Numbered from the stretch's first letter, positions 16,625 through 25,943 are shown. The stretch: 64,000 nt of DNA from Blastomonas natatoria (GCF_003201955.1 NZ_QJJM01000004.1:186001-250000); one strand, 5' to 3'. Notes: generated from the sequence alone by a model not told the origin. Program-made: numbers and translations.

Positions 16625-19351
16625 TCATGGCTTTTGCACGGTAATGACCGCGCTTGCCGGGGTAAGCCCGTCAGCTTCTGCGCGCACCGTCACCCTGCCG
16701 AATTGGCCGGGAAGACCGCGCACGATCACCAGCGCCAGCCCGTTGAACGCGTTGCGCTGGTGCGACGGAAACGCGGTCATGTCGGTGGGGTCGCCATTGT
16801 CGGTGGCGACGATCTCGCCCGGCCCCTCGATGCTGAAGCGCACCGAATTCTTGGCCGTGCGCACCATTGCGTCCTGCGCATCCACGATGCTCAACGTCAC
16901 AAACGACAGGTCCTTGCCGTCGCCGGCAATTGCCGCCCGATCAGGCTTGAGCGCTAGCGCTGCCGCAGCGCCGGTGGTGGCGACGCTGGCGGCGGCCCAG
17001 GGCTTGCCCTGCTTCCAGGTTTCGACGCGGACCTCACCTGGCGCATAGGTGACGTAGTCCCAGCGGAAACGATATTCATACTCGCGTTTCTTGATCCGGC
17101 CCTGCGACACGCCGTTGATGAAAAGCTCGGCCTCGTCGGCAGAGCTGAAGACATGTACCGGAGTCACCTGCCCCTCGCGCCTCGGCCAGGTCCAGTGCGG
17201 CAGGATATGCGCAAATTTCAGGTCGGGCCGCCAGCGGGCCTGATACAGCCAGAAGCGATCCTTGGGAAAACCGGCCAGGTCGATGATCCCCGAATACGAA
17301 CTGCGCGAGGTGTAATAAGGCGTAGGCTCGCCGAGATAATCGAAACCGGTCCACACGAATTCGCCGGCAACATAGGGATGCTGGTCGTCGCTGGCGAACA
17401 CCCGGTCCGGCGATGAACCAAAGTCTGCCGCGTGCATCTCATAGGCGCTCACCTGATGCGTCACCGGATCGCCGCCAGACCAGGGGCGCACCGGGCCGCT
17501 GATCGCGCCGGCCACCGGGAACAGATATTCGCCCCGGCTCGACAGCGCCGAGGCGCTTTCGCTGCTGAGGATCACCTTGTCCGGAAACGCGGCATGAAAG
17601 GCCGGATACTGGCCGATGATCCCGCGAATGCCCGCCCCCTGATAGTTGAGGCTGATCACGTCGACCTCGCGCGGCATGGGCATGCTGGCCTTGGCGAAAT
17701 TCATGGCGAGCGTGGTCAGGCGGCTGGGGTCTTCGTCCTTGGCGATGGCGACCAGTTCGCGGGTCAGGCTCGCGCCCGCTTCTCCGCTATACTGCTCGCC
17801 GACCTCGTTGCCGATACTCCACAGAATGACCGATGGATGGTTGCGATCGCGCCGGATCATCGATCGCAGATCCGCCTCGCGCCATTCGGGGAAGACAAGG
17901 TGAAAGTCGAGCGGGGTCTTTTTCAGCTCCCAGCTGTCGAACACTTCGTCCATCACCAGAAAGCCCATCTCGTCGGTCAGGTCGAGCAGACCGGGCGCGG
18001 GCGGATTGTGGCTCATGCGGATGGCGTTGACGCCCATGTCGCGCAGGATCTCGAGTTGCCGCTGCGCCGCGCGGCGGTTGAACGCCGCGCCCAGCGCGCC
18101 AAGATCGTGATGGTTGTTGACACCCTGGATACGCAGCTTCTCGCCATTGACGACCAGACCCCGAGCGGGATCGAACCGGACATCGCGGATGCCGAACCGG
18201 GTCTCGTAGACATCGCTGATGCGCCCGCCGCGCCGGATGGTCGAGACCGCGAGATAGAGATTTGGCTTCTGGGTGGGTGGCGGCCCCCAGAGGCGAGGCT
18301 CGCGGACGACCGCCTCACCCCTCAAGGCAACGCTTTCTCCTGCGGGCACATCACCAGGGGAATGGTCGATGCGCGCAACGGCGCGGCCGAAGCGCTTGCC
18401 GCTGGCATCGAGCGGATAGATTTCGGTAACCGCTGTGATCCGTGCAGCTTCGCTACCGGCATTGGCAATCGTCAGCGATACATCGACGGTCGCAGATGCC
18501 ACCGAAACGTCGCGCGTCGTTACCGCGCTGCCCCATTGCGCAACATGCACGGGCTGGGCCTTGGTCAGCCAGATATCGCGATACAATCCGCCGCCGGGAT
18601 ACCAGCGCGCGGAAGCCGGGGGATTGTCGAGCCGGATCGCCAGCACGTTGCGGCCGCCTTGAATAACGTGCTCGGTCAGGTCGAGCCGCCAGCTGTTGTA
18701 ACCATAGGGCCAGCCGCCGATGATCTGGCCATTCAGCCAGACCGTGGCATAGGACATGGCACCATCGACATCGAGGAAGATCGATTTGCCCGCATCGCTG
18801 GCAGGTATATCGATCGCGCGGCGGTACCAGCCGATGCCCCAGCTCTTCAATCGCCCCATGCCGCCATAAGGGCCTTCGGTGATGAAGGGGCCTGCGATCG
18901 CCCAATCGTGCGGCAGATCGACGCGCGCCCAGCCGCTGTCATCGAACCCGGCCTGGACATAAGCAACATCGCCGCCGGGATTACCCTCGGGCGCGACGTG
19001 GCGTCTGGCGGGATCCTTGATGAAGGGATTGGCGGTCGGCAATATCCATGGTTTCAGTACCCGTGTTCCATCGCTGGCGATCCGCGCCGCCTCTTCCGGT
19101 CGCGCATCCGCCGCCTTGCCGTCGCCCGCATCGTCATAGGCCGGGCGGACGTCGTAGCGCAGATCGGTGACCTCGCCTTCCGGATCGCCCGAGGTGAAAC
19201 GCCAGCCGCTGTTGATCGATTCGCGCTCGCGAACCGCTGCCTGGCCGAGCGCAGGCACGGCAAGCATCACCAGCAGAACCAGCAAGGCTGCCAGTCCCTG
19301 CCGGGCCGCACGGTTGCCGCACGCAGCCCTGCCGTAAGTGATTGCCTTCAC
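16625..19351 (-). CDS. Glycoside hydrolase family 2 enzyme (beta-galactosidase-like), secreted
   Basis: About 908 residues. The start is taken as GTG at 19351, with AGGGGAG seven bases before it, giving a signal peptide (GLAALLVLLVMLAVPALGQA). Domain order is a jelly-roll sugar-binding domain with an unusual inserted stretch near residues 45-110, an Ig-like domain, a TIM barrel, and extra C-terminal Ig-like domains. The acid/base Glu is about E516 (SIGNEVGE) and the nucleophile about E598 (SSESASA). It removes terminal galactose, arabinopyranose or a related residue from hemicellulose; exact specificity cannot be read from sequence. It is divergent from a GH43 gene across the TGTCTGAGT region, so it should belong to the GntR group of genes. 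Confidence 0.87.
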   Translation of the reverse strand: MKAITYGRAACGNRAARQGLAALLVLLVMLAVPALGQAAVRERESINSGWRFTSGDPEGEVTDLRYDVRPAYDDAGDGKAADARPEEAARIASDGTRVLKPWILPTANPFIKDPARRHVAPEGNPGGDVAYVQAGFDDSGWARVDLPHDWAIAGPFITEGPYGGMGRLKSWGIGWYRRAIDIPASDAGKSIFLDVDGAMSYATVWLNGQIIGGWPYGYNSWRLDLTEHVIQGGRNVLAIRLDNPPASARWYPGGGLYRDIWLTKAQPVHVAQWGSAVTTRDVSVASATVDVSLTIANAGSEAARITAVTEIYPLDASGKRFGRAVARIDHSPGDVPAGESVALRGEAVVREPRLWGPPPTQKPNLYLAVSTIRRGGRISDVYETRFGIRDVRFDPARGLVVNGEKLRIQGVNNHHDLGALGAAFNRRAAQRQLEILRDMGVNAIRMSHNPPAPGLLDLTDEMGFLVMDEVFDSWELKKTPLDFHLVFPEWREADLRSMIRRDRNHPSVILWSIGNEVGEQYSGEAGASLTRELVAIAKDEDPSRLTTLAMNFAKASMPMPREVDVISLNYQGAGIRGIIGQYPAFHAAFPDKVILSSESASALSSRGEYLFPVAGAISGPVRPWSGGDPVTHQVSAYEMHAADFGSSPDRVFASDDQHPYVAGEFVWTGFDYLGEPTPYYTSRSSYSGIIDLAGFPKDRFWLYQARWRPDLKFAHILPHWTWPRREGQVTPVHVFSSADEAELFINGVSQGRIKKREYEYRFRWDYVTYAPGEVRVETWKQGKPWAAASVATTGAAAALALKPDRAAIAGDGKDLSFVTLSIVDAQDAMVRTAKNSVRFSIEGPGEIVATDNGDPTDMTAFPSHQRNAFNGLALVIVRGLPGQFGRVTVRAEADGLTPASAVITVQKP

Positions 19352-19456
19352 TGCCAAACTCCCCTGCCGATCCTGAACCGGGCGGCCCCGCCATGGCGGG
19401 CGCATCCTGTCCGTCTTTCCTCCATCGTAGCAAGCGCATCGCTGCGATCAACTATT

Positions 19457-19486
19457 TGTCTGAGTTTTTATTTTGTGTATGTCTGA
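19457..19486. promoter_or_regulatory. TGTCTGAGT element in the GH2/GH43 divergent region (site C)
   Basis: TGTCTGAGT at 19457-19465 is followed by a partial copy TGTCTGAcc at 19480-19488, 23 bp apart, in an AT-rich stretch. It lies 105 bp before the GH2 start and about 60 bp before the GH43 start, so one site could control both. Confidence 0.5.
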
Positions 19487-19526
19487 CCGTGATGCGCCCT
19501 CGAGCGGCGCACGGATGGAGGATGAA

Positions 19527-21188
19527 ATGACGGCAGCCACCGCTCTTCGCAGCCTGACGGCATCGATGATGTTCGCAGCGTTCTGGACGGCGCCCGTGCA
19601 GGCGATGTCGGCTCGCTTCGAGGAATTCCGCTACCAGGGCCGATCGCAGGAGCAGGGTGCGCTGGCCCCGGGCGAATATCGCAACCCCGTGCTGTCGGGC
19701 TATTATCCCGATCCGTCGATCACACGGGTGGGCGACGATTATTATCTCGTCACCTCCAGCTTCACCCATTTTCCCGGGTTGCCGGTGTTCCATTCGCGCG
19801 ATCTGGTGACCTGGAAGCAGATCGGAAACGCGATCGATCGTCCGGATCAGCTCGATTTTACAGGGCTTCCGGTGTCGCAGGGTGTGTTCGCGCCGGACAT
19901 CTCGTACCACGACGGCCTTTTCTACATCGTCAACACCTGCGTGCGGTGCAAAGACAATTTCTTCATCACCGCCAGCGACCCTGCAGGCCCCTGGTCCGAC
20001 CCCGTCTGGCTGCCCTTCGAGGGCATCGATCCATCGATCTACTGGGAAGACGACAAGGCCTATATCGTCAACAACCGCGATCCCGACGAGCCCAAGCGCT
20101 ATGACGGCCACCGTGCGATCTGGATCCAGGAGTTCGACTGGCGCAGCGGCAAGATGGTCGGCGAGAGCACCCAGCTGGTCAACGGCGGCATCGACATCAG
20201 AACCAAGCCGATCTGGATCGAGGGGCCGCACATCATCAAGAAGGACGGTTTCTATTATCTGATCGCGGCCGAAGGCGGCACCGGAGACAAGCACAGCGAG
20301 GTCGTGCTGCGCTCGGAAAAGCTGCGCGGGCCCTATGTGCCATTCGAGGGCAATCCGATCCTGAGCCAGCGCACGCTCGATCCCAAACGCCCAAATCCGG
20401 TGACATCGGCGGGGCATGCCAAGTTCGTCCAGACGCCCGATGGCAACTGGTGGGCGACCTTCCTGGCTACCCGGCCCTATGGCGACGATCTGTACAATAT
20501 CGGCCGTGAAACGTTTCTGCTGCCGGTGACCTGGCGCGATGGCTGGCCGCAGATCCTGCCCGATGGCGAACGCATCCCGTTTATCGGTAAGCGCCCCGCC
20601 CTGCCCGCCGACCGTCCGGGCAATCCGCCGCTGTCGGGCGATTTCGGTTATGTTGACTCTTTCGACGGTCCGTCGCTCGCGCCGCAATGGATTGGCGTGC
20701 GCACGCCAAAGGCTCCGTTCCACCGGCTGGAGCAAGGTGCGCTGGTCATGAAAAGTGCCGCTGCCATGGGCGATCAGCAGGGCGTCCCGGCCTTCTGGGG
20801 CCGGCGCCAGCAGCATCATGTTGCAACGGTGTCGACGACCATGCGCTTTACGCCGGCCAGGGATGGTGAACGCGCCGGGCTGGCGGCAATGCAGAGCGAC
20901 CAGTCTTTCCTGTTCTTCGGGCTGACCCGGATCGGCGGCAGGACGATGATTGCGCTGACCACCCGCAGCCGCGCCGATACCGACACTCTGGTAGCGTCCG
21001 CTCCCGTGACCACGCAAGGTCCGGTAACGCTGACGATCCGCGCCGATGGCGGGACGATGGCGTTCGATTATGCTGTCGGAGGCAAGACGCGGACGCTGAA
21101 GGCGGGCCTCGACGCACGCTTTTTGAGCACCCGGCAGGCCGGCGGCTTCACCGGCACGGTGATCGGCCCTTATGTCGGGAACCCATGA
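19527..21188 (+). CDS. GH43-family beta-xylosidase/alpha-L-arabinofuranosidase with C-terminal beta-sandwich
   Basis: About 553 residues. ATG at 19527 has GGAGGA close upstream and begins a signal peptide ending PVQAMSA. The catalytic propeller shows YRNPVLSGYYPDPSITRVGDDYYLV split around the general-base Asp, FAPDISYHDGLFY, GIDPSIYWEDDKAYIVNN with the second Asp, and WIEGPHIIKKDGFYYLIAAEGG with the catalytic Glu. From about residue 380 a second beta-sandwich domain (GH43 C-terminal type, lectin-like) begins at YVDSFDGPSLAPQW. This two-domain build is typical of enzymes cutting xylo- or arabinoxylo-oligosaccharides. It overlaps the next gene by 4 nt (ATGA), so the esterase is coupled to it. 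Confidence 0.93.
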   Translation: MTAATALRSLTASMMFAAFWTAPVQAMSARFEEFRYQGRSQEQGALAPGEYRNPVLSGYYPDPSITRVGDDYYLVTSSFTHFPGLPVFHSRDLVTWKQIGNAIDRPDQLDFTGLPVSQGVFAPDISYHDGLFYIVNTCVRCKDNFFITASDPAGPWSDPVWLPFEGIDPSIYWEDDKAYIVNNRDPDEPKRYDGHRAIWIQEFDWRSGKMVGESTQLVNGGIDIRTKPIWIEGPHIIKKDGFYYLIAAEGGTGDKHSEVVLRSEKLRGPYVPFEGNPILSQRTLDPKRPNPVTSAGHAKFVQTPDGNWWATFLATRPYGDDLYNIGRETFLLPVTWRDGWPQILPDGERIPFIGKRPALPADRPGNPPLSGDFGYVDSFDGPSLAPQWIGVRTPKAPFHRLEQGALVMKSAAAMGDQQGVPAFWGRRQQHHVATVSTTMRFTPARDGERAGLAAMQSDQSFLFFGLTRIGGRTMIALTTRSRADTDTLVASAPVTTQGPVTLTIRADGGTMAFDYAVGGKTRTLKAGLDARFLSTRQAGGFTGTVIGPYVGNP

Positions 21189-23137
21189 TGCGCGCGCGCG
21201 GATTTCGTGCCGGGACGGCGCTGGTCGCGATCTGCCTCGCCATGCCGGCAATGGCGCAGCCTCTGCTTGACCCGGTCTTCGGCGACAATGCAGTGCTGCA
21301 GCGCGACCAGCCCATCCATGTGCGCGGACGCACCACTCCCGGCGAGCGCGTCCGCGGGCGTCTCGGCGACACGGCAAGCAGTGCCATGGCCGATCGCGAC
21401 GGGCGGTTCGAACTCGTCTTTCCGGCAATGGCAGCAGGCGGACCGCACCGGCTGACGGTCACCGGGGCGAGCGGCACGGTGCAAGCCGCTGGCGTGCTGA
21501 TCGGCGATGTCTTCCTGTGTTCGGGTCAGTCCAACATGGAGATGGCGGTATCGCGCGCGCAGGATGCCGACAATCAGATCGCGGCATCGGGCGATCCGTT
21601 GCTGAGACTGTTCACCATCGGGCGCCAGACCGCGCTGCAACCGCTCCGCGATCTGGACAAGGTTTCCGGGTGGCAGGCCGCCTCCCCGGCATCGGTCGCC
21701 GGATTTTCTGCAGCCTGTTTCTACATGGCGCAGGACTTGCGCCGCAGCGCTCGGGTTCCGATCGGCGCGATCCAGAGCAGCTGGGGCGGCAGCAGGATCA
21801 GCGCGTGGATGGGCGACGAGGCCCTGAACGCCAGCGGCATGGGTGCCGATGCTGGTTTGCGCAGACTTTACGCGCGCAATCCCGAAGCAGCATCCGCGCA
21901 GGCTGGCCGGATCTGGGAGGCATGGTGGCGCGCGGCCACCGGCGATGCGCCGGGTCGGGAGCCCTGGCAGCCTGATGCCGGGCTGGCATGGCAGCCGGTG
22001 CCGCAGATTGCCTATTGGGAAGACTGGGACAATCCGCAGCTTGCACAGTTCAACGGTACCGTCTGGTTCCGCAAGATCGTCAACCTCACCCGGGCTCAGG
22101 CGCAGCAGGCATCGACGCTCTCGATCGGACCGGTTGATGATGCGGACCAGACCTGGGTCAATGGCCAGCCCGTGGGAAGCGGCGGCAATCCAGGCAAGCC
22201 GCGAAACTACAGCCTGCCCGCAGGGACATTGCGGGAAGGGCGCAATGTCATCATCGTCAATGCCAATGACAGCTATGGCAAGGGCGGGATGCCGGGGCCA
22301 GGGTCGATCATGCAGATCGGTTTTGCAGACGGATCGGTTGCACCGATGGGCACCGGCTGGGACTATACGGTCGAAACGCGCAGGCTGACACGGCCGCCGC
22401 GCGCACCCTGGGAAGACACCGCGGGCGCCGGTACGATCCACAATGCCATGATCGCGCCTCTGGGCCGCATCGGCCTCAGGGGCGTAGCCTGGTATCAGGG
22501 TGAATCCGATGTCGGCCTGCCGGGCTATGCGGATCGTCTTGCGGCGATGATGGCAGGTTGGCGGCAGCAATTTGGCCATGCTCGACTGCCATTCGCCATC
22601 GTTCAGCTCGCAGGCTTCGGCGCGCCTTCGACGAGCCCCGGGGAAAGCGGCTGGGCGGCGCTTCGCGAAGAGCAGCGACGGGCGGTTCTGGCGGATGGCG
22701 GGCGGTCTGCGCTTGCGCTTGCCATCGATCTGGGTGATCCGGTCGACATCCACCCAGGCCAGAAGCGCGAGGTCGGGCGTCGCCTTTCCAGAGCCATGCA
22801 GACCATCGCCTATGGCGCAGCCCATCCGGCTTCCGGCCCCGTTATCGACCATGCTGCGCGCACTGCCGACGGCCATATGCTGCTGACCTTTGCAGGGGTT
22901 ACAGGATCCCTCGAAGCCCGCAACAGCGCGGTGGCGATCGGCTTCGAACTGTGCGGCACGCAAGGCGGATCATGTCGCTATGCCATCGGCCAGGTGTCGG
23001 GTCGCACCGTCCGTCTGCCAGAGGACGGCCAGGCTGTTGCCCGCATTCGATATGCCTGGTCCGACAGCCCCGTGGTCAACCTGTTCGACGCTGCGGGCCT
23101 GCCTACCGCACCGTTCGAGATCAGGGTTCCGCAATAG
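21185..23137 (+). CDS. Sialate O-acetylesterase-type carbohydrate esterase (SGNH fold), secreted
   Basis: 650 residues with signal peptide MRARGFRAGTALVAICLAMPAMAQ. The SASA-family catalytic Ser is in CSGQSNMEMAV near residue 118, the oxyanion region in QSSWGGSRISAWMG, YQGESDV follows near residue 440, and the Asp-His pair is in DLGDPVDIHPGQK near residue 520. A jelly-roll module is inserted at about residues 285-385 (FNGTVWFRKI to MQIGFADGS), as in many members of the family. Its coupling to the GH43 gene suggests it removes acetyl groups from xylan or arabinoxylan rather than from sialic acid. ATG codons at 21185 and 21188 are both possible starts. Confidence 0.9.
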   Translation: MMRARGFRAGTALVAICLAMPAMAQPLLDPVFGDNAVLQRDQPIHVRGRTTPGERVRGRLGDTASSAMADRDGRFELVFPAMAAGGPHRLTVTGASGTVQAAGVLIGDVFLCSGQSNMEMAVSRAQDADNQIAASGDPLLRLFTIGRQTALQPLRDLDKVSGWQAASPASVAGFSAACFYMAQDLRRSARVPIGAIQSSWGGSRISAWMGDEALNASGMGADAGLRRLYARNPEAASAQAGRIWEAWWRAATGDAPGREPWQPDAGLAWQPVPQIAYWEDWDNPQLAQFNGTVWFRKIVNLTRAQAQQASTLSIGPVDDADQTWVNGQPVGSGGNPGKPRNYSLPAGTLREGRNVIIVNANDSYGKGGMPGPGSIMQIGFADGSVAPMGTGWDYTVETRRLTRPPRAPWEDTAGAGTIHNAMIAPLGRIGLRGVAWYQGESDVGLPGYADRLAAMMAGWRQQFGHARLPFAIVQLAGFGAPSTSPGESGWAALREEQRRAVLADGGRSALALAIDLGDPVDIHPGQKREVGRRLSRAMQTIAYGAAHPASGPVIDHAARTADGHMLLTFAGVTGSLEARNSAVAIGFELCGTQGGSCRYAIGQVSGRTVRLPEDGQAVARIRYAWSDSPVVNLFDAAGLPTAPFEIRVPQ

Positions 23138-23272
23138 TGGACTGTTGGCGGTCCTGATGATACCGGCATTTGCGCCAGCCCTGGCCGGACCGGGGCGATT
23201 GGCGGAAACCGATGGATGCAAAGCGGGCCTGTCGCAGTCGCATCAGTCCTGTTGATTTGGGACCTCGTGCGA

Positions 23273-23968
23273 TCATGGCGACCTTTCCTCGGGAGCCAGC
23301 AGAAACGACCAGATCAGCGCGCCCAGCGCCGCGCCTGCCAGCGGCGCGACCCAGAAAAGCCAGAGCTGCGCAATCGCTGCTGTTTCCGCGAACAGCGCCG
23401 CGCCAGTGGAGCGAGCCGGGTTGACCGAAGTGTTGGTCACCGGGATCGAGACGAGATGAATCAGGGCAAGCGCCAAGCCAATGGCAATGGGGGCAAAGCC
23501 GGCAGGTGCCGTTCGGGCGGTGGAGCCCAGGATCACGATCAGGAATCCGGCGGTCAGCACGATCTCGATCAGCATTGCCGCCTGCAGGCCGTAGCCGCCC
23601 GGCGACAACGCTCCAAAGCCGTTCGAGGCGAACCCTCCCGTTTCGAAGCCCGGCTTGCCCGAGGCGATGGCGAACAGGGTGGCTGCAGCCACGATCGCCC
23701 CTGCCACTTGCGCCAGCCAATAGCCGGGAAGCTGCTTCCATGCGAAGCGGTTGGCGATCGCGAGCCCCAGCGAGACGGCAGGGTTGAAATGCCCTCCCGA
23801 TATGCCGCCGACCGCATAGGCCATTGTGAGCACGGTGAGACCGAAAGCGAGCGACACACCTGCAAAACCGATGCCCAATTCCGGAAAGGCTGCAGCCAGC
23901 ACCGCCGATCCGCATCCGCCGAAGACCAGCCAGAAGGTCCCGAAAAACTCGGCTGCCAATAACTTCAT
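23273..23968 (-). CDS. aqpZ: Aquaporin Z-type water channel
   Basis: About 231 residues. Two NPA boxes are present, [11 protein letters not shown] and [10 protein letters not shown], in the two re-entrant half-helices of the MIP fold. The narrow-pore Phe, His, Cys/Thr and Arg residues look like a water channel rather than a glycerol facilitator, and the short length agrees. The ATG at 23968 follows GGGGGGAAG; an upstream alternative at 23986 lacks a site. About 135 bp separates it from the convergent esterase gene. A strong stem-loop lies only 19 bp upstream of the start, discussed separately. Confidence 0.95.
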   Translation of the reverse strand: MKLLAAEFFGTFWLVFGGCGSAVLAAAFPELGIGFAGVSLAFGLTVLTMAYAVGGISGGHFNPAVSLGLAIANRFAWKQLPGYWLAQVAGAIVAAATLFAIASGKPGFETGGFASNGFGALSPGGYGLQAAMLIEIVLTAGFLIVILGSTARTAPAGFAPIAIGLALALIHLVSIPVTNTSVNPARSTGAALFAETAAIAQLWLFWVAPLAGAALGALIWSFLLAPEERSP

Positions 23969-23986
23969 GCTTCCCCCCATGAACAA

Positions 23987-24019
23987 GGGGCCGCGGCTGT
24001 CCCGATTGCGCGCGGCCCC
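23987..24019 (-). terminator. Strong stem-loop between a lipoprotein gene and aqpZ
   Basis: GGGGCCGCG (23987-23995) pairs perfectly with CGCGGCCCC (24011-24019) around a 15-nt loop. On the minus strand TTGTTC follows, a weak T-run. It could end the lipoprotein transcript or be a hairpin in the aqpZ leader. Confidence 0.5.
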
Positions 24020-24043
24020 GACAGTCAGACTACCCCTTGCAAA

Positions 24044-24547
24044 TCAGCCCTTTGACGGCGGATCGAGAATCAGATGCTTGGCGTCACGCGCGTTGCGCTC
24101 GACCTCGGCATGCTCGCAGAATGCCTTCTCGTCGCTCGCGGCTATCGCCAGTTGCGCGCCAAACGCCATTCCGAAGCCCATCATCACCTGCTTTTCGCGC
24201 AGGTGCAGGGCGTCGGAATCGATATCGAGCATCTTGCCCTTGTCGTCATAGTAGATGACGTTCATCTCATCTTCGAACCGCGCCTTGTTGACGGCAAAGC
24301 CGGCACAGGTGATCGCCACGGCCTGCTGGTGCGCCATCGCCTTCACGACATTGCGCTGGCCTTCGTCGAGCCCGGCCTTGGTCATCGCGGCATTGAAGGC
24401 CTTCGTCACGGTCAGGTCCATATGCACCTGATCGGCAGGCTCCCTGGTCGCGGCCTCTGCCTTGGGCGTCGGCCCTGCCGAACAGCCTGCAAGCAGGCCA
24501 AGACCGGCAATGGCGACAAGGGTGGTGGTAAGGATGGGCAGCTTCAT
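24044..24547 (-). CDS. Lipoprotein of unknown function
   Basis: 167 residues. A lipobox LLAGC at about residues 18-22 shows lipid anchoring. The mature part (from SAGPTPKAEAA) is helical with two further cysteines, ITCAGF and AFCEHAEV, which could form a disulfide. No family was recognised. It begins 3 nt after the stop codon of the upstream small-protein gene, so the two are probably cotranslated. Confidence 0.7.
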   Translation of the reverse strand: MKLPILTTTLVAIAGLGLLAGCSAGPTPKAEAATREPADQVHMDLTVTKAFNAAMTKAGLDEGQRNVVKAMAHQQAVAITCAGFAVNKARFEDEMNVIYYDDKGKMLDIDSDALHLREKQVMMGFGMAFGAQLAIAASDEKAFCEHAEVERNARDAKHLILDPPSKG

Positions 24548-24550
24548 CGC

Positions 24551-24907
24551 TCAATACCCCCGGTTATAGGGATCATAGCCGAATTCGCGGCTGGTCCATT
24601 CGGCCGAATAATAGCCCTTGCGATAGCATTGCCGCTGGCCGCGATAGCAGACCACGTTCTTGGCAGCCTGATAGCTGTTGCCCCAGCCGCCGCGATAATA
24701 GTCGCGATCATAATAGCTGCGGTTATCCTCGCGGTTGCGGCGACCGCTCGATGCGGCAGCAGCGATGCCGACGATGGCAAGGCCGATCGCGGCCCCGGTC
24801 GCCCTGTCCCTGTCCCGATGCCGGTGATGGTCTCTGGCCAGGGCCGGCGCAGGTGCGGCAAGGCCAGCGGTCAGAGCTGCAACGAATAGCCAGCGTGTCA
24901 TCGACAT
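24551..24907 (-). CDS. Small secreted protein, Ala/Gly helix plus Tyr/Asp/Arg-rich tail
   Basis: 118 residues. It has a signal peptide ending APALARDHH, a short His/Arg/Asp-rich stretch, a Gly/Ala-rich hydrophobic segment (ATGAAIGLAIVGIAAAASSG), then a Tyr/Asp/Arg-rich region and two cysteines (VVCYRGQRQCYRKGYYS). GGAGGGGGAG before the ATG supports translation. No known function. The layout repeats in the next gene upstream. Confidence 0.65.
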   Translation of the reverse strand: MSMTRWLFVAALTAGLAAPAPALARDHHRHRDRDRATGAAIGLAIVGIAAAASSGRRNREDNRSYYDRDYYRGGWGNSYQAAKNVVCYRGQRQCYRKGYYSAEWTSREFGYDPYNRGY

Positions 24908-25011
24908 GCGTGTCTCCCCCTCCTGAAGTGCAACAAAGGATCAAACATGCCGGGCCGGTGCGGTTTCGCTCTTCTGCCCGGGCGAAATGCGGCCCGTTGC
25001 CGTGCGCCCCG

Positions 25012-25809
25012 TCAGTCGCGGCAGGTGCGCGGCGATACGCTCTCGATCGAGACGACATAGCCGTTCTGCGAGTTGAGGATCAGGCACTGGCGCGATTGCG
25101 AGCGCCAATAGGTCATGTACCGGCCAGTATCGGTCTTCTTGTTGTCGAGTTGCAGGAAGCCCCGGCTGGCCAGCTGACCGGTGGCATAGTTGCGCTCGCG
25201 GCCCTGAAGATCGTTGAAATCGGCGTAACCGCTGTAGCCGCCACCGTAATTATATCCGTTGCGATAGCTGGTCTGGCTTGCTCGTTCGCGCACGCCCGAA
25301 TCATAGCCGCTCGAATAGGCGTCAGACCGATCGTAATTGTGATAGGGCTGATTGTAGAGACCGTCGCGATGGCCACGCTCGAAATCGGCTGTGCCACGCT
25401 CGTCATAATCGCGGTCGCCGCGGTGATGCGACTTGCTGGCCAGCGCCGCGATGCCGAGCAGCGCGACCGCGCCTATCGCCACCGCCGCGGCCTTGTCGCC
25501 ATTGCCGCCCTTCTGGTTGCAATCGGCATTGGTCGTCTTGTCGAGCGACTGGAAGCTGCCGTTATAGGTGACGGCCTTCACGCATTCCTTGGTGTTGCCG
25601 TTCCACCAGTAATTGATCTTGCTGTCGTCCTCGACATGCCCCGAGATTCGATGAAATCCGCGGTATTCGAGCTGATCCTCGCCCCCTGCTGCGCGCGCGC
25701 CGACCAGATCGCGCACCGATCCCGGTGGCTGTGCCGCTGCCCCGAGCGGCGCCATCACCATAGCGACCATCACCATTGATGCGCCCGCGTTCCTGAAATG
25801 CGCCTTCAT
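25012..25809 (-). CDS. Secreted protein of unknown function with central hydrophobic segment
   Basis: About 265 residues, starting at the ATG at 25809 with GGGAGGA upstream; an earlier in-frame ATG at 25881 lacks one and would spoil the signal peptide (MVMVAMVMAPLGAAAQ). Features in order are an N-terminal domain with two Cys (KECVKA, NADCNQ), a hydrophobic segment AAAVAIGAVALLGIAALASK near residue 110, a low-complexity region rich in His, Asp, Tyr, Gly and Arg, and a C-terminal part with RQCLILNSQNGYVVSIES. Family not recognised. It may be envelope-associated. Confidence 0.65.
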   Translation of the reverse strand: MKAHFRNAGASMVMVAMVMAPLGAAAQPPGSVRDLVGARAAGGEDQLEYRGFHRISGHVEDDSKINYWWNGNTKECVKAVTYNGSFQSLDKTTNADCNQKGGNGDKAAAVAIGAVALLGIAALASKSHHRGDRDYDERGTADFERGHRDGLYNQPYHNYDRSDAYSSGYDSGVRERASQTSYRNGYNYGGGYSGYADFNDLQGRERNYATGQLASRGFLQLDNKKTDTGRYMTYWRSQSRQCLILNSQNGYVVSIESVSPRTCRD

Positions 25810-25943
25810 CCCCGTCCTCCCGAATCCGAACATTCTTTTCGATTGTTCAGCAAGTTTGACACATTTCCCACGGGAGACCATTTGACATTTGTTGCCATCT
25901 ACTGTGCAATTCGTGCCAAACGCCAGGCTATTGGATCCATGGA

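Noticed and set aside
16950-16961. AGCGCTAGCGCT, resembling the core of the xyl box
   Set aside because: It lies deep inside the GH2 coding sequence, lacks the TGGT flank and has no nearby start.
19452-21428. Long minus-strand open frame
   Set aside because: Antisense to the GH43 and esterase genes, which carry full catalytic motifs and signal peptides.
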